From Tubiluchus corallicola (lineage: Eukaryota > Priapulida > Priapulimorpha > Priapulimorphida > Tubiluchidae), in NCBI GenBank assembly GCA_030141605.1, contig JAQGDQ010000992.1, positions 1-64,000 on the forward strand: 64,000 nt of DNA. The letters are read 5' to 3'. Both the position numbers and the translations under genes were made by a program. This document shows, one piece after another, positions 45,126 through 64,000 of this stretch. Positions within the stretch are counted from its first letter, which is position 1, and every line of letters begins with the position of its first letter. The notes beneath the pieces were generated by a model. It was not told the DNA's origin. It searched no databases and saw nothing but the letters and a program-made list of their open reading frames with translations.

Positions 45126-46500
45126 ATAAACCAAGATTAATAAAGTCACTAGAAGAAGAAGAATGGGCATTGAAAATTGGAGCGCCCAATACATGAAGTG
45201 ATCGCGTCTTTAAACTGATTTTACTAATTAAACGAGGTGCTTATTGCAGTTTTATTACTAAACTCATCTAGCATTTTGAACATCGCGAACACTGAAATAA
45301 GCTTAACCTCCTGGAAGACTTGTCCTTTCCTTTAAGATATATTTGCAGTTGTAGACTCACGTCTGTGTTCGTTTCCCCGCCCTAGAATTTCAAAAGCACT
45401 TGGGAAATACTGACCTCAGGGTAGAAAATGCTCATCCTTCCTTATTGTATAGCGTAGGCTTATATGCCTAGCAACCAACAAAGTGCCACTTGAAAAGAAG
45501 ACATCTAATTTTACTAGCTATAATATAAAGACGTCTTTATTTACGTGGAATTAGCTGTAGAGATTTAAGTAGAGTGATTTTCACATACAGTAGCCAATAG
45601 ACGAGGGTCGACGGACAAATCCGACTAATTACCGGAAAATGTCGGATTGCCGACGATACGGAATTCCTCGCTCCATCGTCAGGTGTACACCGTTACATTT
45701 CCTGCTCCGTCTGGTAACTATGGAAAGTTTTACATGTAATAATCTTGACAGAGCCTCCAAAAGAAATTTTGCATGGCGGTACAAGACACCCTTTGGGGTT
45801 CCGAGGCAGGCAAAGATTTTTCTTAAAATTGAGGATTTGATGTCCAGTAAATCTGCATGTAAATTCTCATAAATACTTAATTTCCATGATGTATGCAGCA
45901 ACAGAAATCAGTATTTACGGTTACATTCACCAATCACCTTTAAAGTTTTCTGTTATAGTGAAATGCTTTTTAAACCCCGTTTATAATAATTTATTTCTAA
46001 GGAAGCTACTTCTTTTAAGAAAACCAAAAACCAAATTTAATATTTAACTATAGAGTGCTAATTAAAATATGCTAGAGTACTAATAAAAAGAAGTAAGTAT
46101 AGTGATGTTCGAGTAATGTAAGTGCATGTCGAGCTGAGGGTAGTAGAAAGTGCTTGCTCTCGACGAGGGAGGGGTTTTGCGTAGTGGCTGTGGAGCCCTC
46201 TTGGCCCCGGAACAAAGTGCCGGCTGGACCCCCATCTCACAAGTTTCTATCAGTTTCTTATATTGTGACGTTACAATAAAGTTAATTCGTATGCTAATTT
46301 TTTACGAGAAAAGGGATGTCGTCATCGGTAAGTAGCGTTTTAAATGATACGTACTGCCTGTTGGGCAGAAAAAACGAAATAAGCGAGCAACACAGAGCTT
46401 TGCAATTTGGATTAGTTGTTATCGTCTATTAATATACTTAAATTAATTTTGTTAAAAAACAAACAGCCTTGGGTCAATTTTCTTCTAATTCAGGGCAGTA
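45126..46500. other. Region with one ambiguous open frame
   Basis: 45629-45901 is open on both strands. The - strand reading (KSSILRKIFACLGTPKGVLY, ending ERGIPYRRQSDIFR) is slightly more protein-like, but I recognise no family and there are no supporting splice signals. Nothing else is seen. Confidence 0.25.
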
Positions 46501-46510
46501 AAGCATATAC

Positions 46511-46686
46511 GTGTTAGATTTTCTGTAGTCTTGTCATCTGGGCCGTGGCAGGTGTCAGAATCTCGTGAGAATGTGAATTGGTTGTAACGCTAGTGTACCA
46601 TGAGAACGAAGTGTTCAGTTCGCTTAACGTTAACCCAGCAACGTAGAATACCTTGCGCCATCTATTATCATTTGTAGCAACAAACT
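46511..46686 (-). other. Possible unassigned terminal exon
   Basis: A good acceptor on the - strand (attgttttttttcgacag, about 46686) opens a frame reading FVATNDNRWRKVFYVAGL, then SELNTSFSWYTSVTTNSHSH, and a stop at about 46514. The composition is richer in GC than the neighbourhood. No family is recognised and no upstream exon was found. Confidence 0.2.
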
Positions 46687-46739
46687 GTCGAAAAAAAACA
46701 ATTACTTGAATAGGGCGCCTTGAAATTGAACGCATTAAG

Positions 46740-49700
46740 CGACGGTTAAGTCATATTACAAAAGCAATTAATCACAGATTATCAAAATTTTATTTGACAA
46801 CAAAATACGTAGAAATCGCTTTTTCCGTTGCGGGATCGTCGTGTACCGTACGACACGGCGGACCAGACGCATAATGTTGACGGTATCTCACGAGAGATGA
46901 CGCCTCAGACGGGGTGTCTGCCATCATCTGCTACGGAAATTTGTTCGTTTCTAGGCTTTTTCTGGATCATTGCTGTGTTAACAGTTTATGTCTTGAGGAC
47001 AGGTTTCTTTTGTTTTAGAATACTGCTGCAATTGCAAACAATTGATAATTGTCAAGAAATTGTATACGAAATCCTAGACAGTGCGTAATTTGAAGCAACA
47101 ACACTTGTGTTGGTCTCCATTTCAGGTAACACTATGAATGCCAGAGTAAAGCTGTGTAACTTCATGGAATCCACCACTGTAGTATGTATCTAATTCCGTT
47201 CCTTTTTGTGAAAGACAAGTGAGAACAAACCTTTAGCTGAATGTAAAACTGCGATATGCTACATAGATACCCAATATTCTAACAAGTTTAGTTTAACTTT
47301 AAGTTACTGTACTGTACGATGCCACATACGCAGGTACAAATATTCAAACTACCAAACAAAATAGGTTTGCTAAATAATCATTTTTTGCTTATTTATTTTT
47401 TAACCCAAACAATATGACAGGTGTTGCTGAACCTCATTTGATACTGTCAAATAGATTTTAATTGAGACGTCATCAGTATAATATCAAAATGGAGATATTA
47501 CTAGGGCTGTTAAATTTTACTATCAAAGTAGCTGTCAAAATTTTGTCATGAAATAGAATTTTATAAGAAAAACAAGTTTACAGAGACAAAAGTAGTAAAA
47601 ACAAGCTACACATACATGTAATGCAATTTCAGATACCAGGAGATGCTTGAAGCTAGTGAGAAGTTATCTTGTACAAGTGTAATTTGAATTCCAATAACAT
47701 CGGAGGTTTAATTTATCAAAATTTTGTAGTTAACACTAAAACACAGTCAACATGACCATGTTAACATCTTATTGTTGAGGTTTCAGCCACAACAAACTGA
47801 AGCATTTACTGGTATCATACAAAAAGCATTCACATTTTCAAATTCTAGTGCAACGCATAGTTACAAAGTTAAAAATATGAGTTTGCCAATTATTCAAAAA
47901 CCATGAGAGTTCCTACATTTATTAGACTAAGGGAAAGAATGCCACTAACCTTCTAATGTGCTTCTTGCAACAGAAGCTTCTGACCAAACAGTACTCACCA
48001 TGAAAGATGTGTCACACGAATCAGCAGTCCACAACACACAAACCAGTGACAATCATTATATTACTGTGGTGTTCATTGTTTACTATTGTGTGTTAGACTA
48101 TGCTTAATTGTTGAGAAAAGTTTGGTCAAAAGCTTCTACACTGAAGCAAAAACAAATTCCAGATTTGAAGACATTTCAGTAACTAGAAGCCAAATATATT
48201 TAATAATGATGGACAGTTCTGGATTTCTTTTTATCACAAAAAGCAAAAGCAAGTATAGTATGCCACAATCAACAACAAATTTACTTCACAGATATAAGCT
48301 TATATTTAATAAATAAAAGTTGCTTTCTTGCTGTCGTACTGCACAAAGAAACTTGCCAAGAAAGTTGTAAAATGAATCATCAAAAAATTCAAAACAATAT
48401 CCAAATATTAAAATGTCGTAGCGTGGCTTTAAGACTTTTTGTTTTGTCATTTCCGTTTTCAATCAGCTATGAATTAAAATATGAGACAAGAAGAATTCTA
48501 AACAATCATCAACGGAAGAAAATTTGCTGTTTCATGTTTCGGCAGCAAATGGAATAACATAAAACATGTCATACGCTGTATGTAACACACTGCAAAGTCA
48601 TAAACTGTTATCAAAATGATAATTTCACGTTCCAAAGCACTCAAGCAAAAAAATTTCGGGTTACACCAGAAATTGCAAAAAAATCTTTGCAATTTCTTAA
48701 AAAAATTCTTTTTACTATAAGATGGTTTCAGACGATGCTGAATAAATACTTGTTAAATAAGAAAGTTGCAAATGTAGACTACTAGTGTAACATCAAATGT
48801 ACTTCATGTACTATTGTAACATCACAAATGAAAGTATGAATTACAAAAAGCTTCATATAGGATCTCAAAAAATGTAATCCTAGGAGTGTTTGAACCAAGC
48901 ATGGAGGCATTGCGAGCAACATGTTTTTACGTGTTATGTCATGCAGTACAGCACTAAAACTGGCATGGCCGGCAGAGTGAATCTCTGCAGTGCCGAAGCA
49001 AATGTTCCGAAACCCAAAAGCACCGGATACGTATACATAAAGACCGGTTTACACGATAATTCCGTAAGCCTAAAGACCGGTTCACACAATAATTCCATAG
49101 GCACGCGACTCCCACAAAAATACCATTGACGTGTACTTTAAAACACGCCTTAATGCCACCAGAGTGAGCGAATACACGCGTTCAAAGAGATATTATAGAT
49201 CATTACAAATTTCAAGAGTCCACATAAAAGTAAATTCCGAATTTCTTCTTTCTGTAGATCAAATCGGGTATCAAATCAAAAATTAACGAAATGTAACATT
49301 AATTTTCTTTTAAAACTTAAATGTGCTGACTAGGTAGACCTAGGTTTTATCCCTAGACAAAAGCACAACCACTATCCCACTGTAGGTTAAAATTTATCAA
49401 ACAAGCATGCATGGTATGAGAATTGGATAAAAGTCTGATGATAGGGTTCTCTAAGATGACTGCTGTGAATAACATAACATCAGTCAGCTAAAAAACAAAA
49501 GAACGGTCTTCCCTCAAAAAGGAAAGTCCGCCAGATCCACCCTTGAAAATCCACAAATGAAATGCTGCTATGGTAGGCACCAGCAAACGCTTGTCAAACT
49601 TGAAAGAACCAGGTAATATAATTTACATAGTTTGTAAAAACAAACAAAAACATGAAAAATGCTAAATGCATGTTAAGGTACGTTTACATTAACATATTAT

Positions 49701-52690
49701 GCTTTAAATGCTAAACCACATTGGTGTATGGCATCCGCTACACTTAAAAGCTATGTTTAAAGAGATACAAAACCAAATTTTTCGGAATCGAGGGTGAACC
49801 GGGAAAATTTTTAGCGATGCAAGTTGTCACAGTTCGGTATAAATTAAACCGCCATCAGAAAAATTAGCTAGGCACGACTTTGCATACAGGTGACAGTATT
49901 GATCAATTTTAAAACGAAATTTACACTTGTCTGATTCCCTGAAATTATTTCCACGCGGTCGAAGATTGAGCGGCCTCACAAATGGCATTGTTGCATGCCA
50001 GAAAGGCAGATTAATTACAAGTAACCAAACCCTACAAAGCAAGATGCGACCTCACAGCTCTGAGCCTGAGATATTGTTTCTACCTTCTCTCAGTCGTGAA
50101 CAATGGCACTACTAAAAGACAGTAGACACAGTGTTTCAAAACCTGCATTGGTTATTACACATTCACATAAAACAAAGCACCACTTGATTACGCAATCGAG
50201 CCTTTGACATTGTTTCTGCTCTCTGTTGGTTGTGAACACTGGCACTATTAACAGACAATAGACAATGTCAGTGTTTCGGAACAATGCAACTCTGATTCTG
50301 ATTGGTCATTAAACTCTCACATAAAACAATACACCACTCGAACACACCCACCTGGGAATTTTTGGAATAAGGCAACTTTCTTGATTGGCTTAATACGAAC
50401 TGCACAATTAAATTAATAAACCAATACGATTTCGTTACTGAACAAGCATTCTGATACGTATTCCCAAACAACAATCAGTAATTAAAAGTTTTTAAGCAAT
50501 CAGATCACAAATGAGAATCCAATATATCAATGTTTATCTGTACAAAAAGTATTCATTGTAATGTGGTCGCGTTTTGTCACACCTTTCCCGCGACAGGCAC
50601 ACGAAATATTAAAATTTCACTCCGACTTTGACGATTATAAAAAATATTTAACACAGGCAATTACTGGGGTATTAACAAGCAGCACCGATTGTTTACACAA
50701 ATAACTAGGAAGGCACACGTCACAGCTAGAGTTACTTTCTCTAATTTTTGTACATGATAAGAGAGATTCTTACACAGTCTCAGGACAGTACACTCACTTC
50801 ACATTCAAAACCGGGATTCTCAGTTTTTCCACCTTAACATTACAGCATAAAATCTCAAAGAATGTTTCTTGCAAAAAATCTTCCATAAAATTATCATTAC
50901 TTATCGTTCGTAAAATATTCTTTCATTCCCACACCAGGGGAACTAAATTAGAACAATTTATTAATATTAATAATAAGTAATTTTAAAATGTTCTACTCTC
51001 TCCCTGAGACAGCAAATTTTATAATTCTAGATTTTGCTCAACATTATGAAAGACTTTATCATTAGTTTACAAGTTCTGTTTTCTTGTTTTTACAAATATA
51101 CATAGTGCACCGCCTCCTACTTCATTTATAAATACTGAGCAACAAAAATAAGAATTTGGAAGCCCACTTAGAATACAATAGGGACGATTTACTAAATTTA
51201 TTGTTATTGTAGTGCTATAATCCTGTAGTACTCATGCCTTTGATTGTACAAAGTTTAATTATTGATGAAATCTTAACACAGGTGAACGTATAAATTAAAA
51301 ATGTACATGTTTGCTTCTCGTTTTGTATTTCGCTGATGACATAAAGATATAAACGAAAGTTATACATACGTAAAAAAATTCAATTTGCTTTATTTGAATC
51401 AATTTTCAGCATAAAAGTTAATGTTGCAGGGTTTATTTACAGGATACGACCAGTGAATTTTCACACACGACTTTCAAAAACACATTTAAATTTCGTATCT
51501 ATCTGCATCTAATTACACTGTATGCAGATCTCATGTTTGAGTAGCGATGTGCAAATTTGCAAATTTTACGCTCCTGACTGACAGTTCTAAAAGCACGTTT
51601 TAAACTGTCGATCAACTCTTAAAAAATTAAAACAAATTTTGTTCACACTTTTCAAAATTGTAAGACAATCGTAGAAATCAGCAGTTAGTGAAAATAAATG
51701 AATCTATTTAAGCTAGATAATGTCTATTTTTCAGGGATCATGGGTTACTGAAAAGGCAGCTTGATACTTGCTGACAAAAACTGTTTGAATTAATCATTTT
51801 TTTTCTTCTGGCCAAAACCTATTAGTAAACTAGAGTACTGCAAGCCGATATAATTTTGCTTTGCTATCTCTTAAAATACAATGCATAATTTGTTTTTCTA
51901 ATACTCCAAGCATGCAGACTAAGAGTGATAATGAACAAAAACGTACAACTAAATTGTGCAGTTATCCTACAAGAATTTCTTCAAATTTTGCAACTTTACA
52001 ATAGCTAGTGTCTTGTAAGCCCTTATTATTAGTTATTTTAAAAATAATTTTGTATAACATTTTTTTCATCACGTGCAGCAAATCTCAAAAAAGCCTCATC
52101 AAATACCGACTTAAAGGCAATATCTGAAGTAAACAATGAGCAAGACGTACATACTGTCACAAGTATATAAGCAAGTCGTGCCGTCAGCTTACGACAGCGC
52201 GAGTGATAAACTATTCAGGTCTCGGAACACGTAGCTACCAGTTTGAATAGGCTGTACTGAAATAATGCCCGAAAAACCGTGCCGAGATCGAGAAGACCAA
52301 AAACATCGGTCAGACAAAATCTAGCCACACGATTCTCGAACAAACATCATTTGGTCCAGGACAATGGAACTTGTGATATCACAGTCACGCACAAACACGA
52401 TAATATGACATAGACCCGGCACGGTAATATGACGTAACTTTTCTAACACGTCTCCCTCGCAACAAGTTTACTTAAATATGTAGCGCACTGAAAAACACGA
52501 GTGAACAGAGAGAATAAATTACGATTTTGATGAAACATAAACATTCGGGGAAACGAATCCGATGATGACGAACAGTGCCATCTACAATGAGGACACGCTG
52601 ATGTTCACTTGTTTACAAGTTAACATTGAACAACACCTTTTATATAATTATGAGCTGCACAGAGAAAAGAGGAGAAGAAAAAGCAGATGA
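46740..52690. other. Long AT-rich intergenic region
   Basis: No supported gene. Small duplications are visible: aaagaccggttyacac-type units at about 49040 and 49073, and a diverged 135-150 bp tandem pair at 50075-50345 (markers attgtttctrcyytctstc, ggcactattaayagacaata-like, cacataaaacaawrcaccac). Confidence 0.5.
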
Positions 52691-52698
52691 TATCTAGG

Positions 52699-53290
52699 TG
52701 AATAATAGCCAGCGTCCACTTAAGCAAACACATGGCTTTAATCCACACACAACATCTGCAACATTTCGACCAGGTAAGGTCATATTCACGCAACAATCCA
52801 CCTAATAAAAACAGCGTAAAGAAAATTTCAAACGTCAACATTGTCAGAAGAAAACAAGACCAATTACTAAATTGTAAACTTCTTATCGTGTGATACAAAA
52901 CCAAATGACGTTGAAAAAATTTAATTTATGTTACTCCAGCAGAATTCATTCTCTGACCAACAACTGTGGGTGGTAATAAAAGAACTGTTCATGCAAAGGT
53001 TTCTCTTATTACTACCCACTGGCATTGATCAAAGAATGAATTGTGTTGGAGTAACATAACTTCACTTTTTTGTCATTTGGCTTTGTACCACACGACATGT
53101 AAAGTTTAGAATTTAGTATTTGTCTTGTTTGCTTCCCACTATGTTGACATTTGTAATTTTCTTTACCCTTTATATTTTTATTTAGGTGAACTGCTGGGTG
53201 AGCATGACTTTAACTGGTCGAAGCGTTGCAGATATTTGCGTCTGAATAAAACTAACGTCTTTCCTTAAGTGGGTGCTGGTTGTTATTTTC
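52699..53290. repeat. Imperfect palindrome, two about 285-bp arms and a 25-bp loop
   Basis: The left arm (52699-52979) and right arm (53007-53290) are reverse complements with about one difference in five or six bases. Anchor blocks are gttactccagcagaattcat / atgaattgtgttggagtaac, the ttctttac block, tggtcgaa-cgttgcagat and cttaagtgg-cgctgg. The arms look like two diverged copies of one repeat arranged tail to tail. The tggtcgaagcgttgcagat plus tgaataaaa segment resembles the 3' end of a retroelement, but I cannot assign it. Confidence 0.8.
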
Positions 53291-53299
53291 ATTTTAAGA

Positions 53300-55128
53300 A
53301 TTTATTTTCCTCATCACCACTCAGATATCTAGTTGCTTTTTACCTTTTCTTTGTCCACTCAGAAAAGCATATAACAAAGGAAGTAGAAAACCCGATGGAC
53401 AGCGCGACAGACTGAACAGTTCACGTGACCGGTGGCTCGCTGTCTGTTTAACAAGCTAACACGTTCCACAAGATGTCGATGAAGAACTGTGGTCAGCCTG
53501 ACACGTGCCTTGCCACTCTCACACGAGAGCGCGTAAACTACAATAATAGCAAAGAAATAACCCAATAACATGGAAAACCTACAAGAATACAACAATATAA
53601 GAAATGTGTAAAATACAACATTTAAATCGATAATGAAGTCACGCAACAGCTCCAAGAACTCACCAAGTCACGAATACGGAAATTTTAAGGAAATGACGTC
53701 GCACATTTTGTACGACGCGCTCAGAAATATATCATTAATTCGACAAATTATTGGCGTCTTGGATGTTACAACTTTTCCTTTAAAAAAAGAAGACTACAAG
53801 TAAAAGTTGTGGCATACATACCAGTGGCATTACAAGTTATCTGTAAAATAAGCACGTTTATTTACAATGAGTTATACTCTGTTACACGAGATTTGTAAAA
53901 CTGCAGTGTTAGGTGCAGTTCTCGAATAAATATTCTCTTTTGCTTCACACGAAACTCCAAACTTCTACAACATAATAAATTTAACAATGAAGTGAATTAA
54001 GGCAGTTTAGATTTGGAGTTGTTCGGGGTTGCAATAGCAATGCAACTAGTCTCTAGCATTGAGACTAGCAAATCTTTGGCAACCGATAGGAAGGGACTAG
54101 CTGATACAGTAATCACAGTACCTCTAACCTCAGCGATGAAATGACTGAGATGTTGAAATCACTGTTACAATTATATAATATCTATATAATGAGCCTAAGC
54201 ATCTTTCTATCGAAAGACAAGATAAGCTCATAAATTTACATAGGCAGCGAAAATATGTGGTACTGAGTAATATAACATAACCTAAGGCCGCAAGACGTTA
54301 ACGCTACAAGTTTATACTAAATACAAAAACTTGAAAAACATTACAAAGATTAACAGATTACAATCACTGACAGAAGCATTCGAAAATGCATGAATGCAAT
54401 TTTTTTACGTATGCTCGTTGATTAAAAACTTGTTAGTTTTGTTTTGCACATAACGGAATCTTACAGAACGGTTACCACATAATACACGAATGTAGACACG
54501 CGACAGACTAGAATATTAAGTATCGAGGCCACGGGCATTATACTACAAATTCACTCTATATAAAGCAACAGTGGGAATCTTCATTTCATTATATCAGTGC
54601 AAAAAGCACAACTGCAGGAAGCCTGCTTCCGTTAGAGACACTGTAGACAAAAAAATTCCACGGACTGTGAGTTTTCCATGGAAAATTAACGACATGGAAT
54701 GATCAACGAGACATAAATGCCAATTATAAGACATTAGACAACATTCTAATGTCTAAAAACTGCTTATTAGCACAATGCAATTACAGAGTGGGTAAATTTG
54801 ATTTGCCACAACTAGGAAGTGAGGGACCACCATTTGTATGTAATATAAGTCATAACATCCGTAGACTTGAACAAAAACGCCAAACTTGACTGAATGTATT
54901 TGCAGTCTTGCGTGAAAAAATCAAGCTTGTGTACGAATACGCCAACATTAAACAAAGGCTGAACGAGAAATGATTAGCGGATGGTTCCAAGGAGCTGCTG
55001 CGCCAAAAGTACACCGTACAACAGCGGAGTAAGTAAGTGAATGAAGCCACTTTGCTGAAATCGAAGCCAAATTAGCACTTCACTCAGTATCTTACCCCCT
55101 TGCACGATGAACGCATCCATCGGCTAAT
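53300..55128. other. Probable DDX3 3' UTR and downstream flank
   Basis: No supported gene. On the - strand an AATAAA-type hexamer occurs near 53858. The 98-codon frame at 53359-53655 lacks an ATG at its start and shows no family features. Confidence 0.4.
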
Positions 55129-63987
<8,859 letters not shown>

Positions 63988-64000
63988 TCATTCTGATATA

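Noticed and set aside
46828-47088. 86-codon frame with a hydrophobic segment
   Set aside because: It has no ATG at the start, no supporting splice signals and no recognisable family.
53359-53655. 98-codon hydrophobic frame on the - strand
   Set aside because: It starts at a non-ATG codon next to the palindromic repeat; no family resemblance.

Overview
This is a 64 kb piece of an AT-rich animal genome. Coding sequence is split by GT-AG introns. Five coding genes can be modelled with confidence or fair support: an RFX transcription factor, an LRR/LRRCT surface protein, a FAM43-like PTB protein, a DOK/FRS2-like PTB adaptor, and the 3' half of a DDX3/PL10 DEAD-box helicase. Isolated pieces of a C-type lectin and a non-LTR retrotransposon are also present. 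These families, together with the very high load of micro- and minisatellites, MITEs and SINE-like elements, suggest a marine invertebrate, perhaps a non-bilaterian such as a sponge or cnidarian. The species cannot be fixed from the sequence alone. No bacterial features (operons, Shine-Dalgarno sites, CRISPR) are present.

Layout. At 1-6.8 kb there is a recently rearranged repeat zone. Two segments, A (1-1288) and B (1292-2627), lie side by side on the + strand and recur separately and inverted at 2900-4133 and 5463-6798. Segment B carries an intact copy of the last RFX exon. Between the inverted copies sit a C-type lectin exon and a 5S rRNA-like sequence. At 5.9-17.3 kb is the RFX gene on the - strand, modelled as 13 coding exons with continuous phase and a 767-residue product. 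Several of its introns are filled by long tandem arrays, one holds a displaced copy of one of its own exons, and one exon end with its splice donor is triplicated. At 17.3-23.3 kb there are transposon fragments, a dispersed repeat, GTG/GAT/GTT microsatellites and a 0.4 kb direct duplication. The LRR protein gene (- strand, 22.35-24.24 kb) runs into these microsatellites. At 24.2-33 kb is AT-rich spacer with a 77-bp-period array, a second dispersed repeat copy and a 2.2 kb array of 39-bp units, ending just before the single-exon FAM43-like gene (33.0-33.9 kb, +).

At 34-46 kb lie a hairpin MITE, a 480-bp GA array, a possible three-exon unknown gene (38.5-40.2 kb, -), a 38-bp array, a LINE 3' fragment, a 640-bp pentanucleotide array and a 1.2 kb array of 28-bp units. 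At 46-55 kb I see only AT-rich sequence, small duplications and a 590-bp imperfect palindrome. At 55.1-64 kb is DDX3 (-). Its last coding intron (6.9 kb) contains the entire five-exon DOK/FRS2-like gene on the opposite strand.

The genes do not form one pathway. The window is most informative as an example of how tandem arrays and local duplications reshape introns, exon ends and possibly coding sequence.
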